Part shown: positions 42,205 through 50,194 of the stretch, one piece after another
Layout of the letters: every line of letters begins with the position of its first letter
How positions within the stretch are numbered: the first letter of the stretch is position 1
Origin: Oscillospiraceae bacterium
GTDB taxonomy: Bacteria; Bacillota_A; Clostridia; Oscillospirales; Ruminococcaceae
NCBI GenBank assembly: GCA_004558145.1
Contig: SFDQ01000004.1
Span: forward strand, 124,001-188,000
Direction: 5' to 3'
DNA: 64,000 nt
Notes under the pieces: model-generated
Told to the model about the DNA's origin: nothing
Seen by the model: the letters and a program-made list of their open reading frames with translations, nothing else
The model's database searches: none
Made by a program: the position numbers and the translations under genes

Positions 42205-42750
42205 TCACGGCTGCAGCGAGAGGGTGAAAGCGGTCTCGCCGCCGGACAAGGCCGCTTCGAGGCCTTCGGTCTCGGTGATGCGGGCCAGCTTTGTGTAGGA
42301 CCAGGTGTTGCTGCCGTAGAAGAGCACCACCGTATCCCCCTGATACAGCATTACGTCCCCCGGCCCTGCCGTGATGCGGGCATCATTTTGGGGCAGCGCC
42401 TCGGGCAGCGGGGCCGTCTTTTCAAAGCCGCCGTAGTTTTCCGCCTCCAGGGTGACGGGGCCGTCCTCCAGCAGCTCCGCCAGCGCCTGGGCAGAGGGGT
42501 TATCCTCCAGCACGGCGGTGAGGGTGGCGTCTCCGATTTGAATGTACAGCATCGTTTCTTCCTCCTGTGGGTCGGCAGAGGGGCCGCAGGTCTCCTGCGG
42601 GGCGCTCTTTTCGGGCGCGCTCGACACAAAGGGCTCGGCCGTCGGCGCGGTCTCCGCCCTCTGCGGCGCCGATGGCACCGCCCCGCAGCCGGTCAGCGCC
42701 AGCGCCAGCAGCAGGGCCAGCGCCCGGCCCGGTCGCACCTCCCGGCTCAC
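42205..42750 (-). CDS. Cyclophilin-like fold lipoprotein
   Basis: The 181-residue product has a lipoprotein signal with lipobox LTGC (Cys about 23), a Ser/Pro/Glu linker, and a C-terminal cyclophilin-like domain (PF18050 type) of about 115 residues. ENYGGFEKTAPLPEALPQND and GDVMLYQGDTVVLFYG are typical of that domain. GTG 42750 overlaps the stop of the upstream reductase gene (GTGA), so translation is coupled. These domains are often encoded beside alcohol dehydrogenase and flavodoxin-like genes; their catalytic activity is not established. Confidence 0.85.
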   Translation of the reverse strand: MSREVRPGRALALLLALALTGCGAVPSAPQRAETAPTAEPFVSSAPEKSAPQETCGPSADPQEEETMLYIQIGDATLTAVLEDNPSAQALAELLEDGPVTLEAENYGGFEKTAPLPEALPQNDARITAGPGDVMLYQGDTVVLFYGSNTWSYTKLARITETEGLEAALSGGETAFTLSLQP

Positions 42751-43289
42751 AGCGCCCGGCCCGCGTCCAGGGCGCGCTGCATCGCTTCGCTGCCGCGCAC
42801 CTCGCCCGGCGCGGTGACGCCGCCGCCGAACACAACGCCCGCCAGCTTCGCCTTGGGGAAGCACTCCACCCAGCCGCCAAGCCCTTCGGCGGCCCGCTTC
42901 CACACCTCGTCGCCCTCCTCGGCGGCGCAGGCCAGCAGCCACACCTCCCGAAAGGCGTAGTCGGCGGAGTAGAGGGGATTGGCCCGGTCCAGCAGGGTCT
43001 TCATCTGGCCGCTCATCTCGTAGTAGTAGATGGGGGTGGCGAACACCAGCACGTCGGCATGGAGCATCTTCTCCTGCACGATGGCGTCCGCGTCGTCACG
43101 GATGACGCACCGGCCGGTGGTCTGGCAGGCAAGGCAGCCCTTGCAAAAATGAATATCTCTGCCCGCCAGCGAAATGACCTCCACCTCGTGGCCCGCCTGG
43201 CGCGCACCCCGGGCGAACTGCTGCGCCAGCAGGTCGGAGTTGGACTCCCCGCGCAGGCTGGTGGAGATGACAAGCACCCGTTTGCTCAT
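42747..43289 (-). CDS. Flavodoxin-fold NAD(P)H-dependent oxidoreductase
   Basis: The 180-residue FMN-dependent reductase has the phosphate-binding start VLVISTSLRGESNSDLLA and PIYYYEMSGQMKTLLDR, the flavin site. A cysteine cluster CKGCLACQTTGRC is typical of clostridial iron-sulfur flavoprotein relatives. Here its four Cys may bind metal or stay as thiols. ATG 43289 follows AAAGGAGG. It lies fourth in the redox operon and probably reduces quinones, nitro compounds or disulfides. Confidence 0.88.
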   Translation of the reverse strand: MSKRVLVISTSLRGESNSDLLAQQFARGARQAGHEVEVISLAGRDIHFCKGCLACQTTGRCVIRDDADAIVQEKMLHADVLVFATPIYYYEMSGQMKTLLDRANPLYSADYAFREVWLLACAAEEGDEVWKRAAEGLGGWVECFPKAKLAGVVFGGGVTAPGEVRGSEAMQRALDAGRAL

Positions 43290-43306
43290 GATGTTTCCTC
43301 CTTTTG

Positions 43307-44056
43307 TCAAAGCGCCGCGTACTCGGCGTCGCTCACCGGCTCGCACCACTCATTGTTCGTCTCCTCGCCGGGCACCTCCAGCGCCAGGTGGGAGAACCAG
43401 CTGTCCGCCGCGGCGCCGTGCCAGTGCTTCACTTCAGCGGGGATATTCACCACATCGCCGGGATGCAGCGCCCGGGCGGGCTTGCCCTCCTCCTGATACC
43501 AGCCGCGGCCCGCCACGCAGACCAAGATCTGGCCGCCGCCGCTCTTTGCGTGGTGGATGTGCCAGTTGTTGCGGCAGCCCGGCTCGAAGGTGACGTTGCA
43601 CACCCCCACCTGGCTGGAGGAGAGGGTCGCAAGATAGCTCTGGCCCACAAAGTACCGGGCGTAGGCGTCGTTGGGCGCGCCGATGGGGAACACCATCTCG
43701 CTCTGGTGGCGGGTCTTTTCGTCGGCGCTCTCTTCTTCGGCCCACACGTCCTTCGCCATGCGGAAGGCCGCCCACGCCTTGGGCCAGCCGGCATAGAAGG
43801 CCGCGTGGGTGAGAATTTCGGCGATCTCGGTGCGGGTGATGCCGTTCTGCTTCGCTGTGGTCAGATGGTAGCGGAAGGATTCATCCACCAGCCCCTGGGC
43901 CATCAGCGACACCACCGTGACGAGGGAGCGGTCCCGCAGGCTGAGGGCGTCCTCCCTGCTCCACACCTCGCCGAACAGCACATCGTCGTTCAGATGGGCA
44001 AACTCCGGGGCGAACCGGCCCAAAGAGTCACGTCCTGCTGTCTGTTTCACTGCCAT
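43307..44056 (-). CDS. Carboxymuconolactone decarboxylase-like / cupin fusion
   Basis: The 249-residue protein has an N-terminal CMD/AhpD-like domain (RDRSLVTVVSLMAQ; ITRTEIAEILTHAAFYAGWP). A C-terminal cupin follows (NNWHIHHAKSGGGQIL; VVNIPAEVKHWHGA) with metal-binding His residues. The catalytic Cys pair of AhpD is absent from the visible CMD core, so peroxidase activity is not expected. Such fusions accompany iron alcohol dehydrogenases and flavodoxin-like reductases in Clostridia. ATG 44056 follows GGGAGGAAA. Confidence 0.9.
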   Translation of the reverse strand: MAVKQTAGRDSLGRFAPEFAHLNDDVLFGEVWSREDALSLRDRSLVTVVSLMAQGLVDESFRYHLTTAKQNGITRTEIAEILTHAAFYAGWPKAWAAFRMAKDVWAEEESADEKTRHQSEMVFPIGAPNDAYARYFVGQSYLATLSSSQVGVCNVTFEPGCRNNWHIHHAKSGGGQILVCVAGRGWYQEEGKPARALHPGDVVNIPAEVKHWHGAAADSWFSHLALEVPGEETNNEWCEPVSDAEYAAL

Positions 44057-44072
44057 TTTTCTTTCCTCCCTT

Positions 44073-45245
44073 TCACATGCTTGCTTTCAGGATGTTCAGC
44101 ACATCGTTTCTGGTAAGGGTGCGGTAGCCGCCGGTCATCAGGAAGGTGCCGTCGGCGATGCCCTCCAGCATGTCCTCGGTGACGCCCAGCTGGCGGATGT
44201 TCAGCGCCACGCCCAGTTCCTCCATCCAGTGCTCCATCGCCGCAAGGCCCGCTTCGGCCAGTTCTTTGGCGCTCTTGCCCGCCGGGTCCACGTCCCAGAC
44301 GTTGACGGCAAAGCGCCCGAATTTGGCAAGGCCGTCCTCCATGATAGTGCGGTAGTAGGCCAGAGACACGGCGGAGAGGGTCATGCCGTGGGTGGCGTTG
44401 GTGTAGGCGCCGATGGACTGGCCGATCATGTGCACCTCCCAGTCGGTGGATTTTCCCATGGCCAGCAGGGTATTCAGCGCCCAGGTGGCGGCCCACATGA
44501 TGTTGCTGCGGGCCTCGTAGTTTTCCGGCTGACGCAGCGCGACGCGGGAACTGGCGACCAGCGAGCGCATCAGCCCTTCGGCGATGTAGTCGGTGGTGTT
44601 GTCGTCCGTGCCGGAGAAGTACTGCTCACAGATGTGATTGAAAGCGTCGTAAATGCCGGCCACCATCTGCTTCATGGGCACGGTGTAGGTGAGGGTGGGG
44701 TCCAGGATGGAAAAGCGGGGCATCACGTTGCTGCCGAACACATGGCCGATCTTGCGCTTCTGGCCGGGGTGGGTGATGACCGCGCCGCCGTTCATCTCGG
44801 AGCCGGTGCCCACCATGGTGAGCACACAGCCCACCGGGATGATGGGGTTCGCCACATCTTCCATGCGCAGGAAGTATTTATCCCAGGGGTCCTCCTCGCA
44901 CCAGGCGGAAACGGACACCGCTTTGGCGTAGTCGCACACCGAGCCGCCGCCCACCGCCAAAATCAGGTCCACCTTGTTTTCCCGGGCCGTGCGGCAGCCC
45001 TCATAGAGTTTTTCCACCGTGGGGTTGGGCATGACCCCCGGGACCTCGAACACTTCCTTGCCGCAGTCCTTCAGGATGGCGGCGACCTTGTCATAAAGGC
45101 CGGTCTTCTTGATGGAACCGCCGCCGTAGGCCAGCAGCACCCGGCCGCCATATTCTTTCAGTTCGCCCGCCAGCTGTTCCAGCGCCTGTTCGCCGAAATG
45201 CAGCCGGGTGGGGTTGCAATAGGTGAAGTTTCCCAGCATGTTCAT
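44073..45245 (-). CDS. Iron-containing alcohol dehydrogenase
   Basis: The 390-residue group III alcohol dehydrogenase resembles YqhD/BdhA. NAD(P) site GGGSVCDYAKAVS, metal ligands Asp in GIYDAFNHICEQYF and His in NATHGMTL, plus TMVGTGSEMNGGAVIT. It would reduce aldehydes such as butyraldehyde or methylglyoxal-type compounds with NADPH. It overlaps the upstream 92-residue gene by 4 bases and precedes the CMD-cupin gene, as part of a detoxification operon. Confidence 0.94.
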   Translation of the reverse strand: MNMLGNFTYCNPTRLHFGEQALEQLAGELKEYGGRVLLAYGGGSIKKTGLYDKVAAILKDCGKEVFEVPGVMPNPTVEKLYEGCRTARENKVDLILAVGGGSVCDYAKAVSVSAWCEEDPWDKYFLRMEDVANPIIPVGCVLTMVGTGSEMNGGAVITHPGQKRKIGHVFGSNVMPRFSILDPTLTYTVPMKQMVAGIYDAFNHICEQYFSGTDDNTTDYIAEGLMRSLVASSRVALRQPENYEARSNIMWAATWALNTLLAMGKSTDWEVHMIGQSIGAYTNATHGMTLSAVSLAYYRTIMEDGLAKFGRFAVNVWDVDPAGKSAKELAEAGLAAMEHWMEELGVALNIRQLGVTEDMLEGIADGTFLMTGGYRTLTRNDVLNILKASM

Positions 45246-45520
45246 TCCTCCCGTTTGTGTTGATTCTGTTTGATGCGATAGATCAGGTAGTCAAGGCAAT
45301 CGATTTTCTTTTCGCTTTTATGCACCTCGTCCAGCAGGGCCGCCCGGTGCCGTGCCAGAAGTTCCAGCAGGCGGCGGGAGTCCCGGACGTCGGCCATCAG
45401 CGCGGCGGCGGCCTCCTCGGTGCAGCCCGCGTCCCGCAGGGTCTGGGCCAGCTCGGCGGCTTCCATGGCACAGCAGGCGCATGCCCAGGGCTTCTGCCCT
45501 TCCGGCTGCGAACATCCCAT
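45242..45520 (-). CDS. Small Cys-rich protein with a MerR-effector-like helix
   Basis: The 92-residue protein has an N-terminal CACC motif (residues 14-17) and long helices; HRAALLDEVHKSEKKIDCLDYL resembles the C-terminal coiled helix of MerR-family regulators, but there is no DNA-binding domain. I do not recognise a named family. GGGGAGGAG precedes ATG 45520. It is first in the operon, overlapping the alcohol dehydrogenase gene by 4 bases. It could be a thiol or metal sensor, a dimerising partner of a regulator, or an enzyme-associated protein. Confidence in coding is high, in function low. Confidence 0.8.
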   Translation of the reverse strand: MGCSQPEGQKPWACACCAMEAAELAQTLRDAGCTEEAAAALMADVRDSRRLLELLARHRAALLDEVHKSEKKIDCLDYLIYRIKQNQHKREE

Positions 45521-45555
45521 TCGCTCCTCCCCCTTTGCGGTTTTTCTCTGATTCC

Positions 45556-45584
45556 AGTGTAAACCAGGGGTGTTGAAATAGCAA
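45556..45584 (-). promoter_or_regulatory. Promoter of the redox/detoxification operon
   Basis: Minus strand: TTGCTA (45579-45584), 17-bp spacer, TACACT (45556-45561). Confidence 0.65.
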
Positions 45585-45607
45585 ATACTTATATCGCATC
45601 CCGTTTC

Positions 45608-45641
45608 ATGCCTTGCGGGCATCGCTTGGCCGCGGTATAAT
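45608..45641 (+). promoter_or_regulatory. Promoter of the LysR gene with overlapping dyad
   Basis: TTGCGG (45613-45618), 17-bp spacer, TATAAT (45636-45641). The dyad ATGCC-N5-GGCAT (45608-45622) overlaps the -35 and fits a LysR-type autoregulatory site (T-N11-A form). Confidence 0.65.
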
Positions 45642-45670
45642 AAAAGAAAAAACGGAAAGGACGCTGCCTT

Positions 45671-46552
45671 ATGGAACTGCGGCTGCTGCGCTATTTTCTC
45701 ACCGTTGCCCGGGAGGGCAGCATCACCAACGCGGCCAATGCCCTGCACATCACCCAGCCCACCCTCTCCCGCCAGATCCACGAGCTGGAAGAGGAACTGG
45801 GCCAGCCGCTGCTGGTTCGGGGCAGCCGCAGCGTGTCGCTGACCGGCGAGGGGATGCTGCTGCGCAAGCGTGCGGAAGAAATTCTGGAACTGGTGGAAAA
45901 GACCGAGCGGGAGGTCTCGCTGGGGGACGACGTGCTCACCGGCGAGGTGAGCGTGGGCGCGGGCGAAACGGTGGGGGTGCACTTCCTCACCAAAGCGGCG
46001 CAGGAGCTGCGCCGGCGGTATCCCGAAGTGCGCTTTCAGATCATCAGCGGCGACGGCATGGAAGTCTGCGAACTGCTGGACAAGGGCCTCATCGACTTCG
46101 GCCTGGTGTTCGACCATGTGGACCGCTCGAAGTACAACGCCATGCCGGTGCCCTGGCGGGACGTTTGGGGCGTGCTGGTGCGCAAGGATCACCCACTGGC
46201 CGAAAAGGAGGCCGTGACCCCTGCGGACCTCATCCATCAGCCGCTGCTGGTCTCCCGGCAGGTGCTCAAGGGGCCGCTGCTGCCCGAGTGGTTCGGCGCG
46301 GGGCTGGACGCGCTGAACATCGCGGGCACCTACACCCTTGCCTTCAACGGCTCGCTGATGGTGGAGGACGGCATGGGCTGCGCTTTGTGCCTGGACCGCA
46401 TCATCAACCTGGGCGAAGACAGCCCCCTCTGCTTCCGCCCGCTGGAGCCCCGGCGGGAGGCGGGCATGCACATCATCTGGAAAAAGTATCAGGTGTTTTC
46501 CCGGGCGGCGGAAAAGTATCTGGAGCTGCTGGAAGAAAGCGGAAAGGACTAA
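45671..46552 (+). CDS. LysR-family transcriptional regulator
   Basis: The 293-residue regulator has a classic N-terminal HTH (FLTVAREGSITNAANALHITQPTLSRQIHELEEELGQPLL) and a substrate-binding effector domain (VSVGAGETVGVHFLTKAAQELRRRYP). It is divergent from the alcohol dehydrogenase operon and likely controls it. In related clusters such LysR proteins respond to aldehydes or oxidants, which is inference here. Confidence 0.93.
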   Translation: MELRLLRYFLTVAREGSITNAANALHITQPTLSRQIHELEEELGQPLLVRGSRSVSLTGEGMLLRKRAEEILELVEKTEREVSLGDDVLTGEVSVGAGETVGVHFLTKAAQELRRRYPEVRFQIISGDGMEVCELLDKGLIDFGLVFDHVDRSKYNAMPVPWRDVWGVLVRKDHPLAEKEAVTPADLIHQPLLVSRQVLKGPLLPEWFGAGLDALNIAGTYTLAFNGSLMVEDGMGCALCLDRIINLGEDSPLCFRPLEPRREAGMHIIWKKYQVFSRAAEKYLELLEESGKD

Positions 46553-46581
46553 AAAAGGGAGGCCGGTAGGCCTCCCTTTTT
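46552..46581 (+). terminator. Terminator of the LysR gene
   Basis: The stem AAAAAGGGAGGCC / GGCCTCCCTTTTT has loop GGTA. It overlaps the last base of the stop codon region. Confidence 0.9.
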
Positions 46582-46658
46582 CTCTTCATCGTCCTCGCGT
46601 TTTTGTGCAGGCGCCCCATCGGGCGGCCGCTCCTCCCCCGCCCCGTCTCGGGGCCCGG

Positions 46659-47357
46659 TCAGTCCAGCACCCGACCGTCCACCGACAGGGTCACCACCTG
46701 CCAGGGGATGAACTTGCCGCTGGCCTGCAGGGCCTTTTTCACCGCCAGTTCCAGCCCGCCGCAGCAGGGCACCTCCATGCGCACCACGGCAACGCTCTGG
46801 ATGTCGTTTTCCGCCAGGATCTGCGTCAGCTTTTCGCTGTAGTCCACGCCGTCCAGCTTAGGGCAGCCGATGAGGGTGATTTTGCCCCGCATGAAATCCC
46901 GGTGCATGGACGCATAGGCGTATGCGGCGCAGTCCGCCGCCACCAGCAGCTTCGCCCCGTCGAACCAGGGGGCGTTCACCGGGGCCAGTTTGATCTGGCA
47001 GGGCCACTGCCCCAGCTGGGACATTTCCGGGCCGGCCGCAGCGGCGGGAACAGCGGCCTCCTGCCGGTGCATCTGCCGGGCCCGGGCGCCGGGGCAGCCG
47101 CCGGGGGCGGGCATGCCCTTGGCCTTTCGGTTGGCTTCCACCGCCTTCTCGTCGTAAGCGGCGGCCTCCCGCTCCACAAAGGTGATGGCCCCGGTGGGGC
47201 AGGCGGGCAGGCAGTCGCCCAGGCCGTCGCAGTAATCGTCTCGCAGGAGGCGGGCCTTGCCGTCCACCATGCCGATGGCGCCCTCGTGGCAGGCGTCGGC
47301 GCAGGCGCCGCAGCCGTTGCATTTTTCCTGGTCGATGTGGATGATTTTTCGGATCAT
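46659..47357 (-). CDS. 4Fe-4S ferredoxin-domain protein
   Basis: The 232-residue protein has an N-terminal double-cluster ferredoxin domain. The first Cys set is CNGCGACADAC; the second is CDGLGDCLPAC, where spacing differs from the usual CxxCxxC, so the second cluster may be incomplete. A conserved C-terminal region of about 130 residues contains LLVAADCAAYAYASMHRDFM, LIGCPKLD and VPCCGGLE, with further Cys. It is divergent from a Crp-family regulator whose binding site sits at -41.5. It may pass electrons or sense redox state. ATG 47357 follows AAGGAGG. Confidence 0.9.
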   Translation of the reverse strand: MIRKIIHIDQEKCNGCGACADACHEGAIGMVDGKARLLRDDYCDGLGDCLPACPTGAITFVEREAAAYDEKAVEANRKAKGMPAPGGCPGARARQMHRQEAAVPAAAAGPEMSQLGQWPCQIKLAPVNAPWFDGAKLLVAADCAAYAYASMHRDFMRGKITLIGCPKLDGVDYSEKLTQILAENDIQSVAVVRMEVPCCGGLELAVKKALQASGKFIPWQVVTLSVDGRVLD

Positions 47358-47387
47358 GGTGTAAAACCTCCTTGTTTTTATGCTCTG

Positions 47388-47430
47388 AGTATAGTACGAT
47401 CATCTTCGCAAGTATGTGGTTTTGACCACA
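47388..47430 (-). promoter_or_regulatory. Class II Crp/Fnr-type promoter for the ferredoxin gene
   Basis: The -10 is TATACT (minus strand, 47388-47393). The palindrome TGTGGT-TTTG-ACCACA (47415-47430) is centred 41.5 bp upstream of the expected transcription start, exactly the class II activator position. It also lies 17 bp before the regulator's own start codon. Confidence 0.75.
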
Positions 47431-47446
47431 AAACGGAGGGTTTTGG

Positions 47447-48103
47447 ATGGAAATTTCTTCCCTTGCGCTGTTTCGGGGCATTCCGCCCGAAGAGTGCGGC
47501 GCGATGATGGCGCTGGGCTGTGTGCGCACCGCGGATTTTGAAAAAGGGGCGGTGCTGTTCCGCACCGGGGATGTGACCGGGGAGTTCGGGGTGCTGCTTT
47601 CGGGTGAAGTGCATGTGGAAAGCGGCGATCTGTGGGGCAACCGGGTCATCCTGCACAGCATCCCCGCCGGGCACGCCTTTGCCGAGACCTACGCGCTGTG
47701 CGGCGTGCCCATGATGGCAGACGTCATCGCCGTGCAGCCCAGCCGGGTACTGTTCATCCGGCTGGCCGCTCTGCTGGACGAGACGAACAGCGCCCAGCCC
47801 TGGTACCCCAAGCTGCTGCGCAACCTGACGCTGCTTTTTGCCAGGAAAAATCTGGCCTGGTCCGGGCGGGTGTTCTGCCTTTCCGCCAAGGGCATCCGCA
47901 GCCGGGTGATGATGTATCTCTCGGCGCAGGCCGCGCAGGCGGGGTCCACCGAGTTTTCCATTCCCTTCGACCGCCAGCAGCTGGCGGACTATCTGAACGT
48001 GGAACGCAGCGCCCTCTCCAAAGAGCTGGGCCGTATGCGGAACGAGGGAATTTTGACCTTCCGCAAGAATCACTTTCAGCTGCACCGCACCGTCGAGCGT
48101 TGA
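47447..48103 (+). CDS. Crp/Fnr-family transcriptional regulator
   Basis: The 218-residue protein has an N-terminal cyclic-nucleotide-binding-like beta barrel (GAVLFRTGDVTGEFGVLLSGEVHV) and a C-terminal winged helix (FDRQQLADYLNVERSALSKELGRMRNEGIL). There is no N-terminal Cys cluster as in FNR, and the cAMP-binding residues are not obvious, so the signal is unknown. In gut Firmicutes this type is often paired with ferredoxin-like proteins or hybrid cluster proteins. It probably activates the divergent ferredoxin gene. ATG 47447 follows GGAGGG. Confidence 0.92.
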   Translation: MEISSLALFRGIPPEECGAMMALGCVRTADFEKGAVLFRTGDVTGEFGVLLSGEVHVESGDLWGNRVILHSIPAGHAFAETYALCGVPMMADVIAVQPSRVLFIRLAALLDETNSAQPWYPKLLRNLTLLFARKNLAWSGRVFCLSAKGIRSRVMMYLSAQAAQAGSTEFSIPFDRQQLADYLNVERSALSKELGRMRNEGILTFRKNHFQLHRTVER

Positions 48104-48171
48104 AAAGCGGCTTTTCATGGTATTTTTCGCCGTTTTGTGTTATGATTAATTGTTAATGTCAAATCATCACA

Positions 48172-48197
48172 GGCCGCCGGGGCGTTTTTCGGCGGCC
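48172..48197 (+). other. Hairpin in the leader of the MATE gene
   Basis: GGCCGCCG (48172-48179) / CGGCGGCC (48190-48197) encloses a T-rich loop, 9 bp before the ribosome site. It may affect translation. The upstream TATGAT near 48140 is a possible -10. No riboswitch consensus was recognised. Confidence 0.4.
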
Positions 48198-48217
48198 ACG
48201 GGCAACAGGTGCAAACA

Positions 48218-49600
48218 ATGCAGTCAAACGCAACTTTATCCCGGGAGGATATTTTCCGCACCCTCCCCATCCATTCCGCGCTGGCAAAAATGGTGCTTCC
48301 GGCGGTGGCCAGCCAGCTGATCGTGCTGATCTACAACATGGCCGACACCTTTTTTGTGGGCCAGACCAACAACCCCTACATGGTGGCGGCCACCTCCCTC
48401 ATTCTGCCGGTGTTCAACATCACCCTGTGTCTGGCGGGGCTGGCGGGCATTGGTGGCGGCTCGCTGATCTCCCGGCTGCTGGGCGAAGGCGACGAGGAGG
48501 AGGCGCGCCGTGTGAGCGCCTTCTCGCTGTATCTTGGGCTGGCAGTGGCGGCGCTGTTTGCCGTGGGCATTCTGGTGTTCATGGAGCCGGTGCTGCAGCT
48601 GCTGGGCGCGGGAGCAAACACCTATGAATACGCCCGGCAGTACGCTCTGTGCGTCATCGTTGTCGGCGGCGTGCCCACGGTGCTCTCCAACGTGCTTTCC
48701 AACCTGATACGAAGCATCGGCCTCTCCCGCGAGGCCAGCGCCGGCATCATTCTGGGCGGCGTTTTGAACATCGCCCTGGACCCGCTGTTCATGTTCGTCC
48801 TTCTGCCGGACGGGCAGGAAGTGCTGGGCGCGGGGCTTGCCACCTGCCTTTCCAACTGCGTGGCCTTCCTCTTCTTTGCGGTGGTCCTGGTGCGGATGGG
48901 CCGGGGTGCCGCCGTCACCTTCTCCCCCAAAGCGGGCATGCCCCGGGCGGAGAGCATTTCCGCCATTTTCAGTGTAGGGGTGCCCTCGGCCATCACCACC
49001 TTCCTCTTTGACCTGGACTATGTCATCATCGACAAGCTGATGGTGGCCTACGACGATCTGGCGCTGGCGGCGGTGGGCATCGTGCTGAAGGTGGAGCGCT
49101 TCCCGCTGAACGTGGGCATCGGCATCTGCCAGGGCATGATGCCTCTGGTGGCCTACAACTACTCCGCCCGCGACCGCGGCCGCATGGAGGGCACTGTTCG
49201 GCTGGCCCGGGGCACCGGCCTCGCGGTGGCGGCGGTGAGCATCCTGCTGTATGAGTTGTTCGCCGTGCAGTTTTCTCACCTGTTCATCGCGGATGCCCGC
49301 ACCGTGGAGCTGGCCTCGCAGTTTTTGCGCATCCGGGTGCTGGCCACGCCGCTGATGTTCCTGAGCTTTTTCACCGTCTACCTCTTCCAGGCCTTCGGAC
49401 AGGGGCGCATCGCCCTGTTCCTTGGGGTGACCCGGTGGCTGGTGCTGAACATCCCCATGCTGTTTTTGCTGAATGCCCTTGTGGGCATGTATGGACTGGT
49501 CTGGTCCCAGACCGTGGCAGACAGCCTGACCGTTCTGCTCTCCCTCTATGTGTACTGGCGGTTCCGCCGCTCGGCCCGGTACATCCAGCAGTTCCAATAA
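48218..49600 (+). CDS. MATE-family multidrug/cation exporter
   Basis: The 460-residue transporter has twelve helices in two related halves. Family motifs are seen: QLIVLIYNMADTFFVGQ in helix 1, GIGGGSLISRLLGEGDEEEA after helix 2 and GICQGMMPLVAYNYSARD in the second half. It exports drugs or metabolites in exchange for Na+ or H+. ATG 48218 is preferred over GTG 48209 by ribosome-site distance (CAGGTG). The gene may be co-regulated with the upstream Crp-family gene, but there is a 114-bp gap. Confidence 0.92.
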   Translation: MQSNATLSREDIFRTLPIHSALAKMVLPAVASQLIVLIYNMADTFFVGQTNNPYMVAATSLILPVFNITLCLAGLAGIGGGSLISRLLGEGDEEEARRVSAFSLYLGLAVAALFAVGILVFMEPVLQLLGAGANTYEYARQYALCVIVVGGVPTVLSNVLSNLIRSIGLSREASAGIILGGVLNIALDPLFMFVLLPDGQEVLGAGLATCLSNCVAFLFFAVVLVRMGRGAAVTFSPKAGMPRAESISAIFSVGVPSAITTFLFDLDYVIIDKLMVAYDDLALAAVGIVLKVERFPLNVGIGICQGMMPLVAYNYSARDRGRMEGTVRLARGTGLAVAAVSILLYELFAVQFSHLFIADARTVELASQFLRIRVLATPLMFLSFFTVYLFQAFGQGRIALFLGVTRWLVLNIPMLFLLNALVGMYGLVWSQTVADSLTVLLSLYVYWRFRRSARYIQQFQ

Positions 49601-49608
49601 ACAGAAAG

Positions 49609-49644
49609 CGCCCTGCCTCTATGGACGAAGGCAGGGCGTTTTTT
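49609..49644 (+). terminator. Terminator of the MATE gene
   Basis: The stem CGCCCTGCC (49609-49617) / GGCAGGGCG (49630-49638) is followed by T6. Confidence 0.9.
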
Positions 49645-49657
49645 CCGCAAAAAGCAG

Positions 49658-50164
49658 TCAGCCTTTGACCGCAAAGAGCCGCCGGAAGGCCCAGCGGGTG
49701 AACGGGGCTGCGGCGAACATATTCCAGAAAAAGGCCATGGGGAAGTTTTTCAGCACGGTGCCCACCCAAACAGCGGGCAGCTGAAGCACAGGCGTGCCGC
49801 CCAGTATCCCGTAAAATAGGATGGTGGCCGCCAGACTCATGGTAGTGCACATCACCGCCACGGTGCCCGCCTGCCGCATCAGCTGGCAGAAGGCGGGCGA
49901 ATCCCGCCCGGCGTCGCACCAGCGGGCCCCGATGGCCGCCCCAAGCCGGTTGCCCCACAAATTGGAAAACAGGACCACCAAAAGGCCCATGTACCACGCT
50001 TCTTCCAGTGCCCCCAGAAACACGCTGTTGGTCATATTGCTCAGGCCTCCCGGCGTGAGCTGCACGCCCTCCCGCATGGCCACGTTGTAGACCTCCATCC
50101 CGATGGCCATGGCGTAGGACATGATGACACCGAAAACCGCCGTCTGAAACTTGTTTTTTGGCAT
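49658..50164 (-). CDS. DUF2798 family membrane protein
   Basis: The 168-residue membrane protein has four helices. It opens with MPKNKFQTAVFGVIMSYAMA and repeats a MPMAFFWNMF-like motif near the end (here FPMAFFWNMFAAAPFTR), characteristic of the DUF2798 duplicated domain. Function is unknown. ATG 50164 is preceded by AAGGAG. The 5' leader contains a long imperfect hairpin (50195-50259) that may control expression. Confidence 0.85.
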   Translation of the reverse strand: MPKNKFQTAVFGVIMSYAMAIGMEVYNVAMREGVQLTPGGLSNMTNSVFLGALEEAWYMGLLVVLFSNLWGNRLGAAIGARWCDAGRDSPAFCQLMRQAGTVAVMCTTMSLAATILFYGILGGTPVLQLPAVWVGTVLKNFPMAFFWNMFAAAPFTRWAFRRLFAVKG

Positions 50165-50194
50165 TGCGCCGCACTCCTTCCCTGTGCTGCAAAG

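Noticed and set aside
48209..48217. GTG as start of the MATE gene
   Set aside because: It overlaps the only ribosome site; ATG 48218 has better spacing.
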